NCBI GenBank assembly: GCA_015680635.1
Contig: JAABOA010000602.1
Coordinates: 1 to 13,053 of the forward strand
Direction of reading: 5' to 3'
From: Lunasporangiospora selenospora
Lineage: Eukaryota; Mortierellomycota; Mortierellomycetes; Mortierellales; Mortierellaceae
DNA length: 13,053 bases
Shown here: positions 1 to 10,052 of the stretch, in pieces
How the letters are laid out: the number at the start of each line of letters is the position of its first letter
Position numbering within the stretch: the stretch's first letter is position 1
The notes under the pieces: generated by a model
Database searches by the model: none
What the model saw: only the letters and a program-made list of their open reading frames with translations
What the model was told of the DNA's origin: nothing
Made by a program: the position numbers and the translations under genes

Positions 1-96
1 CTTTCACACACATACTCTCTCTCTTACTCTATTCTCCACCCTGATGGGCGTGTGCGCTTCTATAGTCAAAGCTCCTGTAGTAGAGCCCAAACACAA

Positions 97-193
97 AAGA
101 GAGAGGAGAGTAAAAGACAGAGAGAGAGAAAAGAGAAAGAGAGAGAAAGACAGAGATAGACAGAGAGAGAGACAGAGAGACAGAGAGAGAAAG
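97..193 (+). repeat. GA-rich purine microsatellite tract
   Basis: About 97 nt made almost only of A and G, mainly (GA)n with interspersed (GACA) and AAAG units. Homopurine tracts of this kind are common in promoters and can attract GAGA-type factors or form triplex DNA; no function is shown here. Pyrimidine-rich mirror tracts occur at 12-40 and inside intron 1 (about 570-642). Confidence 0.85.
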
Positions 194-223
194 GGCACCG
201 TGGCTGTGCTCTGCTCTTTATTA

Positions 224-234
224 TTTGGCGCCAA
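224..234. promoter_or_regulatory. E2F-like site in a perfect 10-bp palindrome
   Basis: The sequence TTTGGCGCCAA fits the E2F consensus TTTSSCGC, and its core TTGGCGCCAA (225-234) is a perfect palindrome. The last bases also form a CCAAT box (231-235). It sits about 150 nt upstream of the TATA box of the USP gene. An 8-base match can be chance; the palindrome and location are what make it worth listing. Confidence 0.35.
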
Positions 235-377
235 TGGTGTTCGCTCCCTGCATTTATTTGGTTCGTGCGAAGCACAAGCGCACTGGGAGGTGAGACGGCT
301 CCTTGTTCCTGGCCCTGGGCCGTATCATAGGAGGAGTGGACAGAGAAAGGAAGGGACTCTTGACTACCCATTTTTTT

Positions 378-385
378 TATAAATA
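378..385 (+). promoter_or_regulatory. TATA box of the USP gene
   Basis: TATAAATA follows a T-run. A transcription start about 25-35 nt downstream would fall near 405-415, before the ATG at 433 (context gccacaATGC, A at -3). The in-frame ATG at 385 overlaps the box and would then be excluded from the transcript, which favours 433 as the start. Confidence 0.4.
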
Positions 386-432
386 TGTTTCTGCAAACCC
401 ATCGTCCATCTTCCTTCTCTTGTCACGCCACA

Positions 433-3400
433 ATGCAGCACGACCTCCCTCAACCGGTTATACTTGCTCTGCAGGCCACAAAGGCCGTCGAGCACCTTGG
501 CCGCAATGATTTATATGCAGGAGTGGAGAGACAAGGGGGAGGAAGAGCGCCCCGGGGGGTCATCCAGAGAGATACACTTGGTTTCTTCACCCTCCTCCCC
601 TTTCTCGTTCTCATTCTCTCTCTCCCTCTCCCTCACTTACCCGGCAACCAACCTATTGCTGTGTTCTCCTTTGATCAGAGTCGGCGCTGTCTGTCTGGTC
701 CTCTATCAGTTGCCGAGAGAGCGCAGACTTCTCCTGCAATGTTGTTCAGCTACCTAGCATGATGTGTGCCTTTTCCTGCATCTCCTTCGCTCCCTGTCAA
801 GGCCAATGTGTCCAGCCACTCATTGCGAACAAAGGGATGGGTTCTCAGCAACCCCCTTGGGCCGTACTATGCGCTCAAAAAACTTACCTTTTGCTTCGCT
901 CTTCCCACCGGGTCGCTTCCCCAATTCAATACTGCTGATTTAGAAGAGTTTGTTGTCTGCCAATCTGCGATGCGAGGGATGCGAGGTTAGAGTCCCCAAG
1001 CTCTGGATCTGTCTCGAGGTAAGGCCGCCAAGAGAGCTATTTGCCTTTCCTATTTCTTCTCCCTTATCCCATTTTTGCTGCGTGAGATGGAAGTAAGCGG
1101 CGGCGATGACGGTGACGACGGCGACAACTGGACACAGCCCGGGCGCAGCCTGGGCAAACAGGGCAACTTTGGATCGACGGAACAGAATCGTTTTGGTGGG
1201 ACCTGTAATCGGCCAGTACAACGGACTTCGGACAGACAGGAGAGCATGTTCAGGAGTATGCCGGTCTCCCAATGACCTCCTTTCAGATCCGTAACTGCAA
1301 TCCGGGCACCCTTCTTTAACGCATCCAGACACTTGAGTTCAAAGATCAATTCAATCCAGTATTGACCCTTGCTTGATGGACAAAGGGACCCAAAAAGGAC
1401 ATGCGTCGGATCTTCATCGCTGTATCCTGCTCCCTTTACTTTAATTCGGTCGCCTCTGGCCTTTGTCATACTATTCTTCTTTTCTTCTTCCTCACTCACT
1501 TTCTTTTTCTCTCACTCACATTTTTTACTTTGTTCTTGTGGCTCTCACCCGACCAGCCTACGTGTCGCAGTATTGTCTGTACGACCTCGCCGCACTCCTC
1601 GCATATGAGGCAACATTACTACTCTCAACACAAGGTAGCGTCTTTTTGGCCAAACCAGAAGCTTGTAAAAGTTTACAACAGTGGAACGTGGCTGCTCACA
1701 CTCGTCTATTTCTTTTTTTGTCCTCTCCGAACTCTTTCCTTTTTTTATTATTTTTGCAGGACTCAGTCAAAGATGCATGTCATTGCGTTTTTTTGAACCC
1801 AAAGTAGGGTCTTGCGTTTAACCCAAGCATTTGATCAAATATTGCCCATAACCAATCGGTTTCCATCTTGGCGCAAACAACCCAAAGTCGAGAAGGACAA
1901 AAATAGGATTGCTAACCCTGGGCCTTTTATATTTTTTTTTTTTATCTTTCAACTTGTACAATGCAAACTATGTTTATACAAGAACATTGACAGTGTATTG
2001 TTATCAGTGCGAGTGTGATCTAAACCCCTTCGTGGACGATAGCTTCATGTCGGCTAACAGCAAGCAGTTTCTAAAGTCCATTGTCCGGTGCATGGTAAAG
2101 CATGGCGCTCCTCTTGTGGCCACTATGGACTCCGCATGATCACTTTTTCTCTGCGTCATCGAACGATGTGTCTCGGTCCCTGTTTCCCGTTTGTTGCAGA
2201 AAATAACATCTTCTTACTGACCCTTTGAGCACTGCTATTTTTCCTATTTTGGTGTACATTGTACATGATGAACTCTATCAATTGTCGTTGCTAGCAATGG
2301 AAAAAGAGCAAGCAGGATGGTGATGGAAGCATTCAAGACTTGGATTTACCTGGACTTGTAGGACTGAAGAACCTGGGAAACACTTGCTATATGAATGCCG
2401 CCTTACAAGCTCTGTCGAACACGTATGTTAGTTACTGCAACTGATACGTGGTCGAGCCACTGGGTCTCTTTTTCCATTTATTCCTTGATTGGATAGTCCC
2501 GCTACTAACTTCTATTTATTTCGATGCAATAACTGCTGCCTCATACATTTTCTAGCCCGGCATTGACGTACTACTTTCAAACTTGTGAGGCATTCATTCC
2601 AGAGGCGAGGAGGATAGAGTATGCACGACAAAAGAACCATACACTAGTGGACAGCTTTTTCACTTTTATTACAACCATGTGGAGTGGAAAGAGGTAAGAG
2701 AATATTTTCACCAACAGAGCTGAGTCATACACTCACTCGTCTATATCTTCCAAAGGAAAACGACGAGAGAGATTGTCACACGAGATGGCGCAATTTTTAC
2801 AAAAGAAACTCACTCGACCCTTTTATTTCAATAGTGCGATTTATTCTCCTTCACATTTTGTGTCGGATGTAAAAAAATACAACGAAGTGTTTCAAGGATC
2901 AGCACAACAGGACTCTCAGGAATTCATTCGGTGCATTCTAGACAAGTTACACGATGAGCTCACATACCCACGCAGAGCAGAGATTTCAACCCTGGAAATA
3001 CCCAACGCCTACATTACGCTTCTGGATGAGAGACCGAGTGTCAATGGTGTTAACAAGACGAAAGCAATTCCACCAAATGCATCAGATAGTCCACCCATTG
3101 GAACGACAAAGACATCTAAGGAAAGCGAGAGATCGAATGGCTCAAAGGGCAGCGACTCTGGTGGCGGTAGTGGAGGAGGAAGCGGGGGAGCTACAAGCAG
3201 TATCTCCTATACTTCTTCGCGCTCTTCCACCTCTTCTCGCTCTGCAATCTCATCCGAAAACTCATCCTTGACAGAGAACAGTACAGCTCCCGAAGTCACT
3301 CCAGCCAGAGTGACAGCACCCAGTATCATCAGTGATATTTTCGAAGGGACATTGCAGAGTCGTGTCCGGTGCTTGATTTGTCGCAAGGAATACATAAAGG

Positions 3401-6072
3401 AGGATAAATTTTTCGACTTGTCAATCCCAATCGACAAAAAGAGCAAAATCATTGATGATGTCCCTAATGACATGAGTGGTGGTGTCAAGGACAAGGATAG
3501 TGGAATGTTTGGATCTTTTGTAGAGTCAATTGGAGGATGGTTGAGGTAACCTGATCTTGACTCTTGTCCGCTCTAGCAACCATATCTTGGTGTACTTTGA
3601 GTTTTGTGGATATTGATGGTTATGGTCATGCTAACCAATTACCGCTATTTATTAAATTTTCTAATTAGCATGGGGAACAGGACCATAAAACTGCAGGACT
3701 GTCTCGCATCATTCTGTGCGACAGAAGAATTGACGGGCGAGGATCGATACCGATGCACCAATTGTGACGCCCTAAACGACTGTAGAAAGACACTTCGGGT
3801 CACTCAGCTACCAGAGACGCTTTGCATTCATCTGAAGAGATTCAAATACGACACATATCCTTCAAAAATCAATACTTTTGTGCAGTTTCCAATGGAGGAC
3901 TTAGATATGACACCGTACTTCAAATCATCAGACCCAAATGAGCTCCGCAACGCCAAGTACGATCTTTATGCCATGGTCCGACATCGTGGTGTCGTTGGAG
4001 GTAGTGTACATTAAGATTTGAACACCCCCAGAAAGAAAAGGACCTCCTTTTTTTTTTTACCTTTGACATCTACTCTCAGTGTACCTAACTCTCCTTGTGA
4101 TTCGAATCGGCTAGGTGGTCATTACATTGGTTATGCCAAGCATACAATGGACTCGCAGTGGTACGAGTATGATGACACGGTATGGACATTCAGATCGCAA
4201 TGGATTTTGCTGCCGCTTTCTAAGAAATGAAGCAAGTCGGTGTATTAACGATAGCAATATATGGACTGTTTGGCTCAACGGAAATAGTATGTGACAAGAA
4301 AATCATCCGCAGACATCGCCAAGCTAGAGGCCTACATTTTGTTTTACAAGCGCAAGTCCACGCACCGTGACGATGACAGAACACGGATTTCGAGATATTT
4401 GACTGGTCCGACAATGCAGATATGTGACAAATCCCTTTTGGTGTATATTTCCAGACTCTGGTTCTGTCGCTGGAACTTTTTGACCAACGTAAGTTTGTAA
4501 TTCCATGACTAATCCCTTGGTACCTGAATATGGGAGAGACCTGTACCAACATGCTGACTAGCTCTAATTATCTCCAACTCCCCGATCTCAATGCCTTGCT
4601 CATTGAAAATAGCCAGGGCCCATCAGCAACCGAGATTTTTTATGTCCTCATGGTGGTAGGTAGTCCATCTCTTGGATGCTAAAAATTTCTAGCCCTGTCG
4701 TTTTGGATTCCCCCTAACCGTGCCAACAACAACTTTCAATATAGGCATTAATGTAGTGGGTACAAAGAATGTCATGGAGTTGGTCATGCCTATTCCTAAG
4801 TATGCATGGGATGCTCTCGTAGCGATTCATGGCACTGACGGAAGTCCGATTGTGAATGTGAGCACATTCCAATCAGAAAAGATGGCTTGCAACGCCTGTG
4901 CTGTAGGTGACCGATCTGTTTATACACAGCCTAGTCTGTGTGATGCCAGTGATGCCAGACCAACAGTCTTTTCTTCAAAGAATAATACTAAATATTGTCG
5001 TCTTTTGGGTTGGCAATCAATACTATAGCAAGAAGAGTGTGAGTTGAACGAGAGAAGAAGACGTGAGGATGATGATGTAACAAGACTAGATTCAAATATC
5101 ATTGCCGACGGACAGCTTTGGTATCTTATTGGAGCAGACTGGCTAAAGGAATGGCACGCATTCAAGGCTGGAGGTAAAGACAGCTAACACTGAGCCACTC
5201 GACTTGAATAGTTTTGTCCGCGCATACTTGATCCTCTTGTTCCTTTTGAAAATTGATCTGACAAAGTCCATGCTCTTACTTTTGTTTGATCTAGATCGGC
5301 CGCCCGGACCTATCCGAAACTCTCAATTCCTCAAAGACAATGGACAGCCAAGGGCAGGCATGAAGCGAGGTATGAAGGATTCATTTTTAGAGTAATTTAT
5401 AAAGATTGGTGCTAGAACTATACTGACACGATACTTTTTACTCGACCATGCTTTTGCTAGGCACTGACTATCGCGGTATCAATTGTAGTGTCTGGAAGTA
5501 TCTTCATGGAATTTATGGCGGTGGGCCAGAGTTTGTGCGAGGTGAGAAATGTTAAACTTGTGATCTTTTTGTATTGGATTTGACATTCAATGTTCTTCAT
5601 GCTAACACCTGCCGAACGACTTGATTATTTATTAGATTCTCTTGACCTGTATGCACCGGATCCAAGGGCCATTAATGGAAATCGCAGTAGCATGTCCAGG
5701 AGTACACATTCTCGGTCACTTTCCTCTTCTCAGCATCACTTGCAAAGCCTTCATACCCCTCATCATCACAGCCACCGCCCAAACCACCACCATCATCATC
5801 ACCACAACTTTCAACAACCAATCCACTCTTCCAATCATACCAACGGTAGCAGCAATGGCAGTAATGGTCACTCAAAGACCCATCAATTGAAGCAACAACA
5901 ATCGAGGCCTCATGAAGCTCACTCCTCGAGCAAGAATGAACCCAGCAAGAAACAGCATCCAGTGTACCATCCAAATCTGTACCAATACCCGAACGGGGAC
6001 GATCTTTCCGGAAGGAAGCGATCTATGGAGAGTCCTACAGCCCTGACTTCAGCTAAAACCGCTGCCCTATAA
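433..6072 (+). CDS. Ubiquitin carboxyl-terminal hydrolase, USP20/USP33-like (ZnF-UBP, USP, two DUSP domains), 17 exons
   Basis: Cysteine protease predicted to remove ubiquitin from proteins. Exons: 433-522, 944-1018, 1557-1634, 1760-1803, 1983-2094, 2295-2422, 2556-2693, 2772-3545, 3669-4000, 4115-4179, 4288-4488, 4613-4655, 4745-4902, 5029-5173, 5295-5369, 5461-5541, 5636-6072; 2976 nt, 991 aa. A ZnF-UBP (about 17-110) shows C40-x2-C43, LWICLE, C58, C63, H71, H75, H80 and YCYQC. The USP fold has the Cys box [18 protein letters not shown] (C164), QQDSQEF, zinc-ribbon pairs C422/C425 and C509/C512, GGHYIGY (H593) and WYEYDD (D610). A Ser/Gly-rich insert fills about 330-408. DUSP1 (about 665-746) has PGPISN; DUSP2 (about 777-846) has RPPGPIRN and GGGPEF. 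The tail is His-rich. This order is that of animal USP20/USP33. The exon-7/8 acceptor is purine-rich but is the only frame-correct one of sensible length. Exon 1 is the weak part: its donor is GTGGAG, and the first zinc-finger Cys is not found. Confidence 0.88.
570..642 (+). repeat. CT-rich microsatellite in intron 1 of the USP gene
   Basis: A polypyrimidine stretch with (TC)n and CCCTC units. It lies in the modelled intron 523-943 and explains the Ser/Leu-rich open frames seen there. Confidence 0.7.
944..1018 (+). other. First firmly supported exon of the USP gene (zinc-finger Cys pair)
   Basis: The exon follows the acceptor tgctgatttag and ends at the strong donor gtaagg. It reads [14 protein letters not shown] then PKLWICLE, matching the C-x2-C...LWxCLE stretch of USP20/33 ZnF-UBP domains. 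It joins in phase 0 to the exon at 1557 (PTCRSIVC, then the His cluster). It contains no start codon, so an upstream exon is required. Exon 433-522 is offered because it ends in D-L-Y-A-G in phase 0, where USP33 has E-D-L-I-Q before K-S. Confidence 0.85.
1050..1469 (-). other. Unrecognised antisense ORF inside intron 2 of the USP gene
   Basis: An ATG-started ORF of 139 codons, start at 1469 and stop at 1050, lies on the minus strand entirely within the 538-nt intron 1019-1556. The frame stays open ten codons further upstream. The N-terminal half is not low-complexity: it has mixed hydrophobic/charged stretches such as [20 protein letters not shown] followed by [16 protein letters not shown]. 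The C-terminal third becomes Pro/Ser-rich. I do not recognise a family, promoter or poly(A) signal. It may be a nested gene, a fragment of an inserted gene, or a chance ORF. Confidence 0.25.
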
Positions 6073-7585
6073 ACATATTTGAAGAACATAAAAAATTCTC
6101 CTCCTCTCCCATTTTTGGAAGAGACATTTTGACGACCCTTCCATTTTTAGGAGCCTTAGTTAGGGGGGGGGGTTGCAAGTGTGAGTAACAGAGCAAGAAT
6201 TGCTTACTCTCAATTCTCATGTTCATCCATTAGGCGAAAACAAGGATGAGAGAGTGGGATTTAACGTGAATATCGGACCAAAGAGGTAGACAAATCGGTG
6301 CTTGCCATTGTGAAAGAGTACCTTAGAGTAAGAACTAGTGCCGCTCTATCGCTGGCACCAATTTACCAGTAAACAAGCGATAAAGCCCCTTCCCGACCTT
6401 TTTATGTATACCACTTGGTTTTAGCCTAATAGTCAGCACAGCCTTGGTTATAGTGGCAGAGGCAGTGGTGTTCTATTCTAGATCAAAAGACAAAAACTCA
6501 GTGCTAGTCCCTGGAGAATGTTGCTTGATTTGTGTTCGATGAGGGTGTCTCCCGCCTTCTAAATGCCGGGAGAACTCATATTTGGACCAAGTGGGTCAAA
6601 CACAATTACCAAGGGAGAACAACAGTTGTTGCTTCAATAAACAAGGTGATATCCATACCAAGATGATCCATACGCTTGCATTTAACAGAAAGGCGGCTCA
6701 AGCACTCCCAGTGTGCATATTTTTTTTACTTTTGGATGGTAAGAACCAAGGTCATACTGAGCGGATCAATTTTCATCACCAAGGGTAGTGGACGAGCACG
6801 TCATATGGTTGAGGTTACCCCAACTCGACTGACAATCATTCTTTGGTGAAGGGCTATAACGTCCTTAATCTTCATCCACGGATGGCTGTATTGTGAGCAA
6901 AGAATAAAAAAAAAGAGAGAGAGAGTTAACCAGAATGGAACAGGCGACAGTAAGACATGCGCCCTTCTATTTTGTTTTATCAATAGAGTTAGTAATTTTG
7001 CTCTGTAGGATTCAAGAAGAGGCAGGGTAATGAGTGAATCAAGGGCAGGGCTTAGTATAGGCCTGAATTCAAGAACAGAAAATGGCCAGGGTAACTACTG
7101 TAGCACAAAGATATCAAACAGTCTGTTTACTTCTTCGTGGTCAACGACGTTCATTTTTTTTTTTTGTTTTTTTTGTGGCATGGATGGGAGAGCCATTCTG
7201 TGCCAATACTTTTTTCTTTTTCCATGACTAAAGCAAACCCATTGAGTTACCACCGTGTCACAACATATCGACTGCATGGCAGAATGAGGGGAAAATGCCG
7301 CGAAATCTGGTATGGATGGGCGTCTTTGTTGACTGGATAAACACGGGCACTACTGATAGGTGTACAATTTTTCCGTCCCTTTTCCTGGCTCTCAACGACA
7401 TCTCTGTCAAGACAATTAGGTGAAAGAGTGAAAGGGAGAGCACCGATCAAGCCACAGTGGTTTTTTTTTTGTCCTTGGCATTCCCCGAGACATCACAACT
7501 TCCTATCATATCCAAGGGGTAAGAGGGGAGAAGAGAAGGACGGGTGGATCAAAAGTACTTTGAATGGCTTTTATTGACCTCACCG
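6073..7585. other. Convergent intergenic spacer, no gene supported
   Basis: About 1.5 kb between the stop of the USP gene (+) and the stop of the GT15 gene (-). It contains homopolymer runs (G9 near 6164-6172, T and A runs near 6719, 6905 and 7155), short hairpins such as GTGCC...GGCAC near 6340, and one AATAAA on the plus strand at 6636-6641. Open frames here are at most 68 codons with no family resemblance or linked splice signals. I see no terminal repeats, tRNA-like fold or transposase fragment. Confidence 0.5.
7570..7575 (-). terminator. Poly(A) signal AATAAA of the GT15 gene
   Basis: TTTATT on the plus strand reads AATAAA on the minus strand, starting 11 nt after the TAG stop at 7588-7586. 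Its tight placement supports the short last exon of the gene, though AATAAA is often degenerate in fungi. Confidence 0.45.
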
Positions 7586-9599
7586 CTAAGAAGAGTAGTC
7601 TATTTCTTCTGGATACCGCATTCGGGGCTGCTCTGTAAAGCGAAGGAACTTGTTTGTGCATGAATAATATTCTCGATCTACTCGAGATCGACCCAGAGGG
7701 AAACGATTGTACATTTGGGTTAGTTACACTTGAGTTAGTTACACAGAATTGCCCAATGAGAGAGTACAAAGAGTGTGGAGGGAAAAGTAAAATGCGTGGG
7801 ACGTTGAGTTTTTTTCCCCTTCTTACTGATGTTTAGGTCTGGGTCACAATGACACTTGGCTTGGAGCTCTGGCTCGGCGGGACAATTGTGGAATGGGTTG
7901 TGAAAGTACCCAATTTCTCTAAAGAAATGGATCTGATCCCGAGAAAGCAACAGAGCTGCCGCAATAGAATGAACAGGAGCATCCCCCCAGCGTTCATAAA
8001 AGAACCCTCCTGCTTGGTCTAGATGTTCAAAGTACTTTTGATACGCCTCGCTCCTCATCCATCGTGCATCTGCAATCTCAAAGTTAGACCAAAAGTGACA
8101 ATACTAAACGATCAAGAGGGAATAGAAGAAAGAGCGGAAAAAAAGGTCAGTTAGCTCTGAAGAGGAGAGGGCAAGAGAACCAGGTAAATGGGGAAGGAAA
8201 GAGAAATCATGCCACCGAAACCCTACGTTGTAACTTTCGCCGCCATCGTTCGAAATAAAGCCGAGGGCGTTGTTTTTGGCAATGTACTGAGGGTATTTTT
8301 CCATAAATTCCTTTGTTGTGTTCCAGAGCGTTGGAATAGTTAATGGGTATTCCTTTAGAGAGACCGTGAATGCTATTGACACGAAATGGTGAACAATACA
8401 ATTTCAAAAGAATAAGAACACCATATGCATGTCCAAAGTTGAGCAAACCTGCAAATATTGTAACGTGCATATTTACCATATGTCTTGTTGTTCTCATGCA
8501 TAAACAAGAAAGGATCAAAGTCGATATCACAGGAATACCTCACATCCGGCTCGATGCGCCAATAGTAGTCGTACGGCAACATAAGCTCATGCTGAAAAAA
8601 GAATCCAGACTGGTACCTAATTTGTGTGTTATTGTCAATGTTGGTCAAAGTCAAGCTAGAGTCGCGATGGTTTTTGTTCTCTGTGCCACTTAGTCGTTGG
8701 ACCATCCAGTATGCTCAAAGTGAACAGATGCACCCTTCTCATGCTCAAGGCAATGGTCATAATTCATACCTGCACATGTGTCGGTAGCTCTGACTCCAGC
8801 CGTAAATAATCTTCTTCATTGATTTTCTCGCTTCAGCTGCCCTTTCCTTCGAGATCCATGATGGGTAACTCCAATGCTCAGTTGGGATCAATCCAAACTT
8901 CATCTCTGACTTGGAAATAGCCCTGAGTGAGTCCTTGAACATCTCACTAAAAGGCTTTTCGTTCAAAAAGACATATGGGTATCCATATCGATGGTTGAAC
9001 CGGTCTTCGATCTGTCGAATGGCCTCTTTTGCCCCATAAAGGTCTTTTTCTCGAAGAAGCATCACGAACACTGCATTGACTTTGTGCTTTGGCTCGGATC
9101 GCTGTGTGTTGGGTGGTAGTGATGACCTCTCTTGGGTATCAAGGAATGTTGAAGGGTCAATGGGGTCACTAGTCTTTGTAAACAAAGATGGTTTATCCTT
9201 TTGCGCCATTGGTGCCTCTGCTGCTGCTGCCTCTACTGCTACTGCATTTCCGCCACGGGGCTTTTCGAGAGTCTCTTCCGCCCTCAGGTCTTCATCCACT
9301 TTCCAACTCGATGACGAGACCCTGTTTTCAAACTGCAGTTGTTGTTGCCCTTCCTTGAAAAAGGCATCTCCAGATGGGGTTGAGTGCCTCGCTGTCCTCT
9401 GAACGGAGATCGTCATTATTTGTCGTGGTAGATGGACAAAGTCTTCAGATTCTGCGACGACAGTCAGTCGACTCTGCTGTAGAAAACCCATCGTACTCGC
9501 CACTCGATGGCGATATGATGCGACGACTGTGTATAGAATCAAGGTTGAGATGGCAGTGGCAATAATACCCTGCCTCTTCATTGGCCCAAAGGATCGCAT
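7586..9599 (-). CDS. Glycosyltransferase family 15 (Kre2/Mnt1/Ktr-type) alpha-1,2-mannosyltransferase, 5 exons
   Basis: Golgi enzyme predicted to transfer alpha-1,2-linked mannose from GDP-mannose onto O- and N-linked glycans. Exons, in order of transcription: 9599-8770, 8616-8477, 8372-8227, 8103-7827, 7677-7586; 1485 nt, 494 aa. The start at 9599 is the first ATG of the frame (A at -3) and gives a type II protein: short basic tail with K8-R9, membrane anchor about 11-28, then a stem to about 170. The catalytic domain shows DLY...[43 protein letters not shown] (E299, metal/active-site region in this family), [43 protein letters not shown] and NPFHNCP. Branch point TAACTAAC precedes the last exon, whose REYYSC matches the family's C-terminal YSC. 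The stem is extended and Ala/Glu/Ser-rich. The specific acceptor glycan cannot be told. Confidence 0.93.
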
Positions 9600-9866
9600 T
9601 TTGTCGTCAGAGCTCCTTTCCTTATTCTTATTCTTATCCTTGTCCTGATTCCTGTCTGTATTTGCTCTGCAAATGTCTCTCCAAGATCTAAGGTAGGTGT
9701 TGGTATGGATGTTCTGGGAAAAGTTAACAAGAGTGGAGATGAAAAGAACAGGAAGTGGCAAACCCCAGGAGAGAAAACTAATATAAAAAAAAGACCCACC
9801 GTCGAGAAACTCGTCCGAGAGTGAGATTTAAAAGCGGTGAAGAGGGGAAAAGACGAAAGAAAGAAA

Positions 9867-9878
9867 GGGGGGGGGGGG
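9867..9878 (+). repeat. G12 homopolymer run
   Basis: Twelve consecutive G flanked by purine-rich sequence, so C-rich on the strand coding GT15, in its upstream region. Run length may be uncertain because such tracts are prone to sequencing error. Confidence 0.8.
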
Positions 9879-10018
9879 AAAAAGCAAACACGGACGGTGT
9901 AAGGGCCATTGTCACCCATACTCCCCTTTACACCCCTTCTTGCTTTCTCTCTCTCCCGAAAGTAGACATTCCTTGGACAGGACATGAGGTGTTGATGCTC
10001 ATCACCACCTGAAGAGGG

Positions 10019-10034
10019 ATAATAATAATAATAA
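10019..10034 (+). repeat. (ATA)n trinucleotide microsatellite
   Basis: Five AAT/ATA units just downstream of the thioredoxin-like gene. Simple sequence, no function inferred. Confidence 0.8.
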
Positions 10035-10052
10035 GGATGAAGTGCTTGGATA

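Larger units (their letters stand above)
1..432. other. Upstream region of the USP gene, no coding sequence supported
   Basis: The interval holds CT-rich sequence near the window edge, a GA-rich purine tract (97-193), an E2F-like palindrome (224-234) and a TATA box (378-385). The open frames here are repetitive translations of the GA/CT tract or have no family resemblance, so none is called as a gene. It most likely serves as the promoter and 5' leader of the downstream protease gene. Confidence 0.5.

Noticed and set aside
4-371. Minus-strand ORFs of 76 and 101 codons.
   Set aside because: They are mostly Leu-Ser-Cys repeats from the GA/CT tract, without recognisable start context or homology.
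464-762. Overlapping plus-strand ORFs of 97-125 codons reaching 757-762.
   Set aside because: Apart from the proposed exon 1 they translate CT-rich simple sequence and an intron; no family resemblance.
1535-1556. F-L-W-L-S-P-D-Q upstream of PTC, resembling the LWxCLE motif of the zinc finger.
   Set aside because: It lies in the pyrimidine-rich end of intron 2 with no acceptor upstream. The true LWICLE is at 1001-1018 and ends at a strong donor.
1369-1807. Phe/Leu/Ser-rich plus-strand ORFs.
   Set aside because: Composition comes from polypyrimidine intron sequence; only short parts (1557-1634 and 1760-1803) are real USP exons.
2694-2717. A 24-nt intron in the USP gene using the acceptor ccaacag, also in frame.
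   Set aside because: Too short to be spliced; the acceptor at 2771 gives a 78-nt intron in the same frame.
5672-5974. Minus-strand ORF rich in Asp, Gly and Cys.
   Set aside because: It is the shadow of the His/Ser-rich last exon of the USP gene.
6582-7340. Small ORFs of 60-68 codons on both strands in the convergent spacer.
   Set aside because: Length is near chance expectation, with no motifs, splice links or poly(A) signals in suitable places.
8422-8448. A 27-nt in-frame microexon inside intron 2 of the GT15 gene, flanked by cag acceptor and gtgttc donor.
   Set aside because: It would leave a first sub-intron of only 28 nt, and the Kre2/Ktr family has no insertion between the YG and FT(V/I)S motifs.
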